In this document: positions 55,088 through 64,000 of the stretch, piece after piece
How the letters are laid out: each line of letters opens with the position of its first letter
Position numbering within the stretch: position 1 is the stretch's first letter
Program-made: the position numbers and the translations under genes
Notes under the pieces: generated by a model
Told to the model about the DNA's origin: nothing
The model's database searches: none
Seen by the model: the letters and a program-made list of their open reading frames with translations, nothing else
NCBI GenBank assembly: GCA_018873225.1
Contig: JAEILZ010000009.1
Coordinates: forward strand, 2,099,501 to 2,163,500
From: [Phialemoniopsis] sp. UDSM-2020
Taxonomy: Eukaryota; Ascomycota; Sordariomycetes; Thyridiales; Thyridiaceae
Length of the DNA: 64,000 bases
Reading direction: 5' to 3'

Positions 55088-55988
55088 CTTGTAGGGAGAG
55101 GGGTTGAGGGGTAGGAGAGGATGCGGAGTGGAGGATTACAGTCTGCGATACGGTTTTTGCTTTACCTTCAGACAGATAAGCAGATAGATCACACAGAGGA
55201 TGGTCTAATCACAGAACAGTGAGATGATGAATGCAGAGAGATGCCCAACGATCTTTGGTTGGACGCAGGAAGCTCTGGGTTAATATGTTACCCCTCCATC
55301 TCCAACTCACGGCCGGCTGCCGATCAGGAAGGCCGATTCCCGTCTCCACCTTGCGCCGTTCTCGGTCCCTTGTTTCCCCTCGCTTGTTCTTGTCTTGTGA
55401 TGCAGTCCTGTGCCACCTGCTCTCCGTCCAATTTTACCGATTCTGCTCGGCCTTTGATCAGCTGTTGTGGATTACTCCAGCACCAGCCATCCATTCCAAG
55501 AGGCTACTGAAGCTAGCGGCCGCGCCAGGTGGAGATGGTGTTTGGCACTACGAGGAGCGAAGCCCGAGGAGCGACGGCGTGAGGCGATTGGCTCAGACCG
55601 GTCATCCCCCGGTCTGCCTCTCCACAAGTCTTCCCCAGAACCCAAACTCCAGATGTTCCCCGCGCACCTCTGCATGCCCTCGGTACCTTTAAGCAGAGGC
55701 CTAAGACGATTCCTGCTCCACTTGATGCAGACTGTCGTCATCTCACTGGCTGTTTGTGATTTCAGGTGGTAATTGCGTGCGATCGATCCTTGTCCCGGCT
55801 GGGCGTAGCCGCGCGAAAACCCAGACAACACGAGCAACCACCAGGTTTAAAGCCAAGTAGTCTGGGCAACCCCTTTCCTCGGATCTTGCAAACCTACATA
55901 AACCACGGTTGCACGCGCCTGGGGTCTCTCGGTTTCCACTTGGGATCACACAGCCATCAATCTTCATCCCAATCTCCATCCTTCGACA
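55088..55988. promoter_or_regulatory. Divergent promoter of arylsulfatase and MFS transporter
   Basis: About 900 bp between divergent starts. It holds an 8-bp inverted repeat with CCGG at the inner ends (55594-55616). No gene is supported. Confidence 0.5.
55594..55616. promoter_or_regulatory. Inverted repeat CAGACCGG-N7-CCGGTCTG
   Basis: Perfect 8-bp arms with a 7-base spacer in the divergent promoter. CGG/CCG triplets in inverted order suggest a Zn2Cys6 dimer site. Distance to either start is 370-510 bp. Confidence 0.45.
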
Positions 55989-57900
55989 ATGAAACAAGGC
56001 ACGACGCTTGGCCAGCTGAGGGCCTATTGGCTCGGCATCGTCGTATGCATGGGAGGCTTCCTCTTTGGCTATGACAGTGGAATGTAAGTGTTCCTGTTGG
56101 TGATGATAGCCTTGTCTCTGTCTGTGTGCTGACTGAACCTGCAGTGTTGGTAAGTTGATGACCGCCTTCTTGCCAATTCGCGCAGGCGCCCGTGCTCTTT
56201 ATGCGTCGTTCATGCCGTTTTTGGAGCTTCATTGCTAATCAGACGTTGCAGGTGGTGTCTTGACCATGAAATCCTTCGAAAACGACTATAGATACGGAAC
56301 AGGCGATACAACCCGAACGAGTTCACTGTCTGTTGGTCTCCAGCAGCTGGGAGCTTTTGTGGCTTGCTTTCTGGCCTGGCCAGTGACCAACAGGCTCGGT
56401 CGCAAGTATGCGCTGATGATCGCCTCCCTCATCTTTTGTATTGGTGCTGCCATCCAGACTATCAACACGCACTCTCTCCCTGCCTTCTACGTTGCGCGTG
56501 TGATTGCGGGGATTGGTCTCGGACTTGCAACTGTCGTTATTCCGTTCGTTTAGCCCTTTCCCATCTCGCGGCGATAATTTACTGATGTACTTCGTAGTAT
56601 GATGAGCAGTGAGATGAGCCCAAAGCATCTGAGGGCTCAGATCGGCTCTGGGTTCCAATGGGCTTTCACTTTTGTAAGTTCGTGAAGCGCTTCAATAATC
56701 GGAAGCATCTCTGACCGTCATAGGGCATCCTGGTCTCTTACTGGATTGACTATGGAGTTGCGAAGCACATCCCGTCTACCGAAGCGAGGCAGTGGCAGAT
56801 TCCCATCGGCCTCCAGATTGTGCCCGCCGGTTTCCTCGGCCTCGGAATGTTGACCCTGAAAGAAAGCACGCGTTGGCTTACCAAGAAGGGAAGACACGAG
56901 GAAGCCTGGGAGAGCCTGAAATGGGTTCGTGCAGACGATTCTGAAGTGACTCGTTTAGAGATGGACGAGATCCGGGCTGGTGTCGAAGCCGAAGCCAGAG
57001 AACTCGAGGGTTTCCAATTCAAAGGTAAGTTGCACTCTTTATTTTCCTTATCTTTTCCCGATAAGCAGCACAACGTGAATAAGTGGGGAATTCCAAAAAA
57101 GTCCAAAAACGATCCAAAAACTCCACCAAACTTCTTATATCTCAACCTCGCCGACTAACATCTCCAAATCAACAGAACTCCTTCAACCCGACAACTTCAA
57201 ACGAATCTTTACAGCCTTTGCGATATTTACAGCTCAACAAGCAACTGGAGCCACAGCTTTCGCTTATTTCGGGCCGCAATATTTTAAAATATTAGCTGGA
57301 AACGACCCTGATCGAAACCTGTTGTTAACGGCGATATTCGGGGTTGTCAAGGTTGTGGCGTGCGGTATCTTTGTCATATTGGTTTCTGAACGCATTGGAC
57401 GCAGGACGGTCCTTGTGGGAGGTGCCTTTGCCATGGCATTGTGCCAGATTGTCACCGCTGTGCTTGTCAAGACGAAACCGCCCCCTGCCGACGCCCAGGT
57501 CACTTCGTCCGGTATCGCCACCATTGCTCTGATCTACCTCTTTGTGATCTTCTACAACTTCTCCTGGGGCCCTCTACCCTGGCCGTACGTCTCCGAGATC
57601 TTCCCGACTCGCATCAGAGAGCCCGGCATTGCCACTGGTGTGGCCGCGCAGTGGTTGTTCAACTTCATCTTCTCCCTGACGACCCCTTACATGATGTCAA
57701 GCATGGGCTGGGGCACCTTCCTGCTGTGGGGTATCTTTGATGCCGTCATTGGCATTATTGCCTTCTTCTTCCTCAAGGAGACCAGGGGCTTGTCTCTTGA
57801 GACCATTGCGCACCAAGAGTTCAAGAAGGGCGAGAACTCGGCCATTGTCTTTGAGCAGAGGAAGGCAGCTGACGACGTTGAGCACACCGAGAGTCGTTAA
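55989..57900 (+). CDS. MFS sugar transporter with a 5-nt micro-exon
   Basis: Predicted sugar or polyol uptake at the plasma membrane. Exons: 55989-56083, 56145-56149, 56252-56543, 56598-56673, 56724-57024 and 57176-57900, joining to 497 aa. Exon 2 is only TGTTG; it restores GYDSGIVGGVL, the conserved end of TM1, which is otherwise broken. Other motifs: NRLGRKYA, STRWLTKKGRHEEAWESLKWVR, SERIGRRT, PWPYVSEIFPTRIREPG and LKETRGLSLETI. The donor of intron 3 (GTTCGT) is weak but required by frame. The transporter is divergent from the arylsulfatase gene, so a sulfated or aromatic-linked substrate is conceivable. Confidence 0.88.
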
Positions 57901-58625
57901 TCACGCCTTTCCGGGAGCAAAAGTGTCAAGGCGATATTATCTGGACTAGGACGATGTGGTAGCCTTCAGCTCGGCACCTCATAGAACCACCATGCTTGAG
58001 CCGGCAACTTTCCGACAGTAGACAACACATTTTAACTACCTGGAAAATCGGTTCGAAGGATTAATTGTATAGCTAGGTTTGCACTACTGTACTGTGACCC
58101 TCAATGCTCAAATCTATCTACCTGTGTGCCTACCGTTTGCTTGCGAAATTTTTACGATATCCAGGTACAAGTGAACCAAAGTATGCTTTGTTAGTGCCTA
58201 TGTCTCGTGTCATTTGGTGGACAGTACCGTAGCATAGCCTCAGCCGCAAGAGCTCCGAAGGATGCCGACAGGACTTACGAGGAGACGTTCGGTTGAGATT
58301 GCCGAGGCTGCCCATGTACAAGTATGGACCCCTATTCATCTGAGACGTGCGTTGCATGATCCACTCGAGACTCCTGCCAACTAGCGTGCTCAGGCCCTGA
58401 AGAGCCCTTGTGTAACTATGTGCCTGGAACCACAGGCGTATGCTGTATTTCAGTACGGAAATTTGAGTTGCGAGATCATCTCTAGTGCTCGCAAAATGTG
58501 GACCTAAGACAATTCAAGAAGAACATGCCATTCAGAGGGTGAACTTTATTGTTGAACAGTGATTTCGGAGTCAGCAACGTGTTTAGACTTGCGTGCTACC
58601 TAAGATGGCTACATGGACATGTCCT
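57901..58625. other. Convergent intergenic region
   Basis: About 725 bp between the 3' ends of the MFS gene and the fumarylacetoacetase-like gene; nothing seen. Confidence 0.5.
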
Positions 58626-59700
58626 TCAATCTGATGGCAACACTCGGCCTCGGCACGACGCAAATCTCAATGCGTCCTCCCCATCACTGTCGCCGCACCA
58701 CGCCTCTAGTACAATCTCGTCCTCGTCCTGCAGGTACCGTAGCTCCCCACCACTCCCCAGCGCTACCGGCGCAGTACCATCTTCCGTAGCCTCAAATAGG
58801 CAACCCCTTGTTCCGGGATGCTATAATTGGGTAGAAAAAGTCTGATGTTAGCAAGTTTGTGAATTCAAAATGTCGATCATCGTCCTTACCGTTCCAGACA
58901 CGGTACCGGTGCCGACGAGGTCGCCGCTCTCCATGCCGCAGCCGGCAGATGCGAGGTGGACTATCTGCTGGAAGGGGCTCCAGTACAAGTCGCGGAGGTT
59001 GCTTCGAGTGATGACCGAAGGTTTTCCGTCTCCTACGATGACCCCAATTAGTCTTTGTGAGGCAGGCAATGACGATGAGGTGCGTACGGATCAACGTAGC
59101 TTGGAGCTTGACATCGAAAGTGCCGGTGCCTGCCTCCCTCCATCTCAAGTGGTCCAATGTGTCCGAAGCATGGTCGTGAGTTGGAGATACTGCAAAGTCG
59201 TCTAGAGCATCGATGGGAACAACCCAGGGCGAAACGGATGTGCCAAAACCTGCAGATGAACGTCAACCACCTGTGTCTTTTGCTTGCCACTATCCGGCGT
59301 ACCTTTGGAGTGGAAAGGCCCCAACGGCCGCATTTCGAAAGCCTGAAAGTCACGAGCGGACCAGTCATTCAGCAGCACAAAACCAAATATGTGGTCTGGA
59401 GCATCTAAGAGAGCTAGCGTGCTGCCGTGCGGTACTGGCCTGGACACGAAGTAGCCAACCTCCAGTTCAAAGTCGAGCTTCCTCGTGGGGCCATGGACCG
59501 CAGCCTTGCCGCTGCCCGAGCCTGTGTCGTATGCGATGCCTTTGGGTCTCTTGATTGGCGTCGGTGAGGCGATAACGCTGCTCGATCTGCCGTTGTAACA
59601 TAACGGCGATGCCAGAAAGTTCGGTGCTACTTCTCTGCCTACGAGAGAGGCACACTGGGCAAGCTTAGCGAAGAGATCAAATCGACTCAAGGCGTGAGGA
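58626..59700 (-). pseudogene. Fumarylacetoacetase-like gene lacking its N-terminal part
   Basis: Fumarylacetoacetase (FAH) splits fumarylacetoacetate at the end of tyrosine and phenylacetate breakdown. Exons read on the minus strand are ~59700-59303, 59249-59088, 59032-58890 and 58820-58626; introns are normal and the frame is open. The C-terminal domain is well kept: YNGRSSSVIASPTPIKRPKG, KLDFELEVGYFV (metal Glu pair), LLNDWSARDFQ (metal Asp), PLGPFHSKGFGTSVSPWVV (Lys) and SGDLVGTGTVSGT. The N-terminal SH3-like domain (about 120 residues) and any start Met are absent; the region that should hold them is the end of an unrelated gene. In the remaining DYTDF-equivalent stretch (RFDLFAKLAQCASLVG) the catalytic His position is Cys or Gln. 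It is probably a truncated remnant, unless an unseen upstream exon completes it. Confidence 0.75.
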
Positions 59701-59724
59701 TGTTTCTCACATTCTGTGCATGTT

Positions 59725-60666
59725 CTAGAGAGCAGTGCCAATTTTCCACATCTGCTGGTGCATGCGGGTGATGAGGGAGAGCTGAGGAGGCTCTAGGTCC
59801 TCCTCGAGTTCCTCGACTTCCTCGTCTGAAGCGTCTGACTCGTCTTCCTCCTCATCAAAGAGTTGCTTCCGAAAAGCCTTGGGGCGCATGGAGCGAACAG
59901 GAGGACCGACATGGAGATAGGCCACTCCCGAGCTGTCGTAAACAACGCCGTCGCGAACGGTGAGAGGACCGAAGAGAAAGAAGCAGCCGGTGATAGTCGC
60001 ATGGTCGCGGAACTTCCTGGGAACCATACCGAATGTAATGCACCGAAGGACAATTGCGTCGACGAGGTTCAGGGGCTGATTGGGACACAAGCGAATCGTG
60101 TCAGAAGCAGTGCGGTAGGCAGCCGCGTGATGGACCGTGTCTCGAAAGTCAGTGCGATTGATATCGGTGATGACGAGGTGGAACAACTGATGAGGTAGGT
60201 CGGTGGGCGCCATAGAAATTGCAGCGGCCATAATGCCGTCGACAAGATCGTCGGGGAGACGTCGACGCTCCTCTGGCGTAAGGCGCAGAATCCAGCCAGG
60301 GAGCCGGCGGTACTGGCCAGCAACACCACACACCACCTCATCTTTGCCTTGGGCCTCCATTCGGGGGTGACCGATGAATCTAGCACCCTCGGGGGTGGCG
60401 GTGGTGAAGAATGGAATCTCGTCAGCTCTGGGGAACTTGACAACCGGAATCGGCCGGCCTAGCTCGCGATTAAAAGGGCGAGCAGCAGCGCCAGGGGCAC
60501 CACCAGAGGAGGGGGCGGCAGCGGCAGCACCGCCATGAGCAGCGTGTTGTTGGGCAGCGGGAGTACTGGCACGAGAAGAGTGTTGGTCGACAGTAGCAGT
60601 ACTGGCACGAGAAGGGCTTTGGTCGCTAGCGGAAGGAGCGCCGCCCTGAGAAGCGGATTCTTCCAT
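59725..60666 (-). CDS. Unrecognised 313-aa protein
   Basis: I do not recognise this protein. Single exon, 313 aa, open from a plain ATG (AAGATGGAAG) to TAG. The first ~75 residues are low complexity (Ser, Ala, Gly, Gln) with a repeated SRAST motif. The middle (about residues 75-265) is a folded-looking domain with no motif I can name, containing RLPGWILRLTPEERRRLPDDLVDGI and DLPHQLFHLVITDINRTDF. The last 50 residues are strongly acidic (DEEEDESDASDEEVEELEED). Its stop lies just upstream of, and on the same strand as, the truncated fumarylacetoacetase-like gene, suggesting that a rearrangement placed it there. A GTAATC donor-like site in the upstream leader may mark a leader intron. Confidence 0.6.
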   Translation of the reverse strand: MEESASQGGAPSASDQSPSRASTATVDQHSSRASTPAAQQHAAHGGAAAAAPSSGGAPGAAARPFNRELGRPIPVVKFPRADEIPFFTTATPEGARFIGHPRMEAQGKDEVVCGVAGQYRRLPGWILRLTPEERRRLPDDLVDGIMAAAISMAPTDLPHQLFHLVITDINRTDFRDTVHHAAAYRTASDTIRLCPNQPLNLVDAIVLRCITFGMVPRKFRDHATITGCFFLFGPLTVRDGVVYDSSGVAYLHVGPPVRSMRPKAFRKQLFDEEEDESDASDEEVEELEEDLEPPQLSLITRMHQQMWKIGTAL

Positions 60667-63016
60667 CTTGAAAAAAATAGATCAGTATATGCTTATGTAC
60701 GGTCTTGAAGGGGAAGTGATTACCGTTGAGGAGTAGAGCGATGCGAGTCGCAGCAGAGGTGAGCAATCTGATCTGGTCGACTGATTAGCAACAGCGACCA
60801 GAATGAAAATGAAGGGAGGAAGTCAAGAGGAGAGGGGAGCAAAGAGCTGGAGAGGCGAGAGCGAGAAGAGGTGTGGACTAGATGAGATTTTCGTGGAGAG
60901 ATGAGGAGTTTTCCTGGAGAGGTGAGGATTCTTCTGGAGAGGTGAGGGTTTTCGTGAGGTAGTCCGCCGATTTGCAGATAAATAAGGAGATATCATGACT
61001 TTCTTAATACTTACCTCTAAGCTTGAGGACGAGATACCACTTGGTGATAGCTCGAGGTGGTGGATGTTGAGGTAGTAGGAAGAGAGAAAAAGATCGTGGA
61101 GGTGGGGGGGGGAGGGAGGTTTAAATAGAAGTGATGAAGGCCATAAATTCCCTGACCTCGAAGCTGCCGAAGGATTGAAATGAAAGTGAAATAAAAACTG
61201 ATTTCAAGGTGAGAAGATGGTCAGGATGGACTTCGAAGTCTGAGAGTGATGCAGGGTCTGGAACTTTTAGATACTCAATAGTATGGTATGGCATGTCAAT
61301 AGCAACGTTTTTTACCCCGAATACTGTGGTCTCCAGCCTGAAATTGAGATACTGGTATTTGTGTTAGCTGTCCCTGGAATAAAACTAAACAATCACTCAG
61401 ATAAACCATTGAGGCCTACGTTTTTGGAGATGAGCTTAGTACACACAATCTCAGGGGCGAATATCTAACGTTGAGGGCCACCGGCACTACTCCATTGTTC
61501 TCGAAGGCTTCCGGAGATAGGATTCAAAAGAGAAGTATGTCGAAGATGATGGCAACGGAGTGCGTGATGTGGATGCTCTGCTCGCTGTCCAGACTCGACG
61601 GATCCACGCCGAGACGTAGAACTGCAGTCAAAACGCATTGAAACGCCCGTACGACAAGAAAAGGCCGCCGTCGATGCACTCGCTTCCGGGCAAGGTCAGT
61701 AGTGCCAAAGTCAAGATGTCCTGCAGTTTCACCAACAGCCTCCAGAGCCAAGCAATTGAAGACTTACCTCACAAGATGATGCAGTGAGTAACCTTTCGCT
61801 CTCGAGGACGGGGCACAAAGTGGACATCGAACGCATATACGTACTCGGCTACCTTTCTTCGTCCGTGAAGCACATCGCTTAGCCAAGACATCCAAGCATT
61901 GAATCGTCGTTGCCGAGACCAAAATAAGAAATGAGGAATAAGAGTGGGAGAGTATCAAACGATGTCCGGTCTCTCTCCAAGCGGACATAACGAAGCATGG
62001 TATATAAAAGGCCCCTGGGACGAATGTAGTGTGCGGGTTATCGCTACAGTGATGCTCGTGACCATCAGGGCGGAGATTCCAAAATCCCATGAAGCACTGA
62101 CGACAGATGCAAATATTATGGTGGTGACTGCTTGGTGGTTCCGACGAGAGGGCCATATTAAGGGAACACGTTGCCAGCACGCCCTGAACACGGGCATCAC
62201 TGCAAAGGACAACAGGTCAGCCCTTATTTCTCCTGGTCTACTATGGTGGCAATGAGGCGCATTTACTCGAAATATAAGTAAAGTATGTTGTAATGGAGCA
62301 CTACTTCAACAGTAGAAGCTAAACATAACTCAAACTTGAACCACTACTTGGCAAGACAAGGGCCGATGGCGAGACTCAAGTACGCCACAGCCATGCTTTC
62401 GGCGGAGCTGTGCTCACAGAGAAACCGGAACAGAATGACCCTTGTCACGGATTCAACGGCCCTTAGCCATCTACTTAAGTAGGCGCTGTCAAGGACGTGC
62501 AGGTGAATGCCATCACCATGCATAGACTAATTGGATCCTAATATTCTTTACTTTACATACGACGACCGGCCAGCACTTGCGCAAGGAGCTTGATGGCAAT
62601 CTCTGTTGTAACAGAGGTACAGCAAACTCCAGCCTTCGCGAGCTCGCTTGCTTTTCACGTCCACACTCCTGAGTAATAGCTCAGGCTGCGAGAATCCATG
62701 ATAGGATACCATTTCTAAAATTTGCCATCGGGCATCTGCGGCATGACTGCAGGTGAGAATTGACCTGTTACCTATCAAGTACTCTGCCCGCAGGATTCCC
62801 GACTTGACCGGACTTCCCCAGTCGCACCCATCTGTCCCTGGCAGCCCCCCACACCGTCATTACGCATGCGTGTCACTTGCGGGGAAGTAACGTTGAGCCC
62901 CGGGAATGATTAAATGGAGAAGGAATGGGCAGATGGAATGATCTCGCTGAGTGACCTATCGATACACATTGATACTGACTTGGACACCACGTTCCTGAAG
63001 CGCTTGTTCCAACATC
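60667..63016. other. 2.35 kb accessory gap with tandem repeats
   Basis: No gene is firmly supported. It contains four degenerate ~20-bp repeats (60881-60959), purine-rich DNA and a G run near 61103. A GAG/GTAAGT donor-like site on the minus strand at about 61768 could belong to a small unrecognised gene, but no domain follows. Confidence 0.4.
60881..60959. repeat. Four degenerate ~20-bp tandem repeats
   Basis: Units resemble GGTGAGGNTTTTCNTGGAGA. They are diverged from each other and lie about 220-290 bp upstream of the 313-aa gene start, so they may be part of its promoter or leader. Confidence 0.6.
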
Positions 63017-63716
63017 ATGTCTCTCTTTCCGGATCCACGAAGAGTTGTGACAGGCCACGACGAGAACGGAAAGGCCATCTTCGTAGCAGATAGCCGCGTT
63101 CCTTGTCTCCCCGTCCCCGTCAACTGCAACTTCGCCGTGCTGTACGAGACGCACGGTTTCCCCGTGTCCAACGACACCTGGGTAGACCCGATTCTCGAGC
63201 GAACTGGTAGTCTCTCAAACAACGATGGGATTGTGCTGAGATGCGTCGATTTCAAGCCCAATACCAAGACGGTCAGTCGATGCTTGATTTGTCCATCCCC
63301 ATTCGGAAGCAGGACGCTGATAGGGGTGTAGCTGTTTCACCGCACAGAGTCTCTAGACTTTGGACTTGTCTTTGAGGGCGAGATTGTCTGGTAGGTAGCA
63401 GATAACAATTGCTGTAGACTGCTCGATACTGACTAGGACCCTCTGCTAGCTATCTCGACGACGGCGTTGAGCTAACACTCAAAGCTGGCGACGTCTGCGT
63501 GCAGAGAGGCACGATTCACGGTTGGGACAACAGGTCAGACAAGCCTGCCCGCGTGTACTTCATTCTCAGTGGTGAGCACTTTGACAACCCCTTTATGCCC
63601 CCGTTGTGGCTGACTTGTGAGGTTTGATAGCTGCCAAGCCAGTTCAGATTGGGGACAAGGTGCTGGGATCGGATGGTTTCCACAGAGAGGAGGTTGCCTC
63701 TGGGGGTAGATCCTGA
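63017..63716 (+). CDS. Cupin-domain protein
   Basis: Small single-cupin protein of a common fungal group; enzymatic role unknown. Exons 63017-63271, 63332-63390, 63450-63571 and 63631-63716 give 173 aa. The N-terminus (PDPRRVVTGHDENGKAIF) is group-typical. Cupin motif 1 is LFHRTESLDFGLVFEGEIVC, with a His and a Glu as possible metal ligands. Motif 2 is GDVCVQRGTIHGWDNRSDKPARVYFIL, with the conserved His in TIHGW. All introns have regular GT/AG ends (donors GTCAGT, GTAGGT, GTGAGC). Related cupins often sit in catabolic or secondary-metabolite clusters; here the nearest gene is the fumarylacetoacetase-like remnant 2.4 kb away. Confidence 0.87.
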
Positions 63717-64000
63717 GGAATGGATCGTAGGGGTCAGTGACCGATGATATCTAGATCTAGATGAATGCGAATAGGTGCAGATGTCTTCATGAACACAGTC
63801 GGTTGGCTAACCTGATCCTCTCGCCAATGTAGCTAGAATACGCGGGGTTAGTGCTGAGGATGATGACAACCAGGCGCTATATCGTCCCGAAAGACGCCGT
63901 TCCGGCGCTAATTTGATTGCATTTAGCTGAGTAGCCATTCATCCATCTTGGACTTTCTCCAGTTTCCGTTTCTGCCCAGGTCTTTCAATCGGGTGTACGG
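63717..64000. other. 3' flank of the cupin gene
   Basis: Last 284 bases; nothing supported. Confidence 0.4.

Noticed and set aside
55515..55524. CGGCCG inside a GCGGCCGC string in the sulfatase/MFS promoter
   Set aside because: The flanking bases do not match TCGGCCGA, so I do not count it with the glycoside regulon.
61524..62180. Possible small spliced minus-strand gene using a GAG/GTAAGT donor near 61768
   Set aside because: One frame can be joined to give about 50 residues, but without a domain or clear start; insufficient support.

Overview
The window is nuclear DNA of a filamentous ascomycete (Pezizomycotina). The best guess is a Sordariomycete, but I cannot name the genus. The evidence is short 50-150 bp spliceosomal introns with GTAAGT-like donors and CTAAC-like branch sites, GC-rich coding sequence between AT-richer spacers, Zn(II)2Cys6 regulators, many MFS transporters, and fungal forms of ERG8, ESF2, NMD3, ASA1, POP4 and PanC. 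I rebuilt 27 protein-coding genes and one 5'-truncated gene by splicing; exon coordinates are in each entry. I saw no rRNA, tRNA, CRISPR array or intact transposon.

Layout. 0.6-10.5 kb is a housekeeping block: ERG8 (phosphomevalonate kinase), a small conserved unknown protein, an aldehyde dehydrogenase, and the convergent ribosome-biogenesis pair ESF2/NMD3. A 3 kb gene-poor gap leads to a patatin-like phospholipase (13.5-15.3 kb) and a lactose-permease-like MFS transporter. 18.7-22.6 kb holds small accessory enzymes (PAI2-type FMN-binding protein, GNAT acetyltransferase, glyoxalase-like protein) and a secreted protein with two hevein-type chitin-binding domains. 23.4-33.8 kb is the most interesting block: a DHA1 exporter, a cytosolic GH3 beta-glucosidase with a PA14 insert, a divergent sugar/glycoside permease and a Zn2Cys6 regulator. 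33.9-51.2 kb is again mostly conserved: TTC1-like TPR protein, HAD phosphatase, an ARCA-like Zn2Cys6 regulator with a 4.2 kb upstream gap, ASA1, POP4, a GNPAT/PlsB-type acyltransferase and pantoate-beta-alanine ligase. 52.2-64 kb is accessory: a kinase-like protein, a bacterial-type arylsulfatase divergent from an MFS sugar transporter with a 5-nt micro-exon, a fumarylacetoacetase-like gene lacking its N-terminal part, an unrecognised 313-aa gene directly upstream of it, and a cupin.

How the genes may work together. The palindrome CTCGGCCGAG, or an 8-bp part of it, occurs in the promoter of the DHA1 exporter (three sites), in the shared promoter of the beta-glucosidase and permease (inside a perfect 22-bp palindrome), and in the promoter of the Zn2Cys6 gene (two sites). 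In the intergenic DNA of the window I find the full 10-mer only there. I propose a four-gene regulon in which a glycoside is imported whole, cleaved inside the cell by the beta-glucosidase, and the aglycone is pumped out by the DHA1 transporter, under control of the neighbouring regulator. The arylsulfatase/MFS pair looks like a second, simpler scavenging unit.
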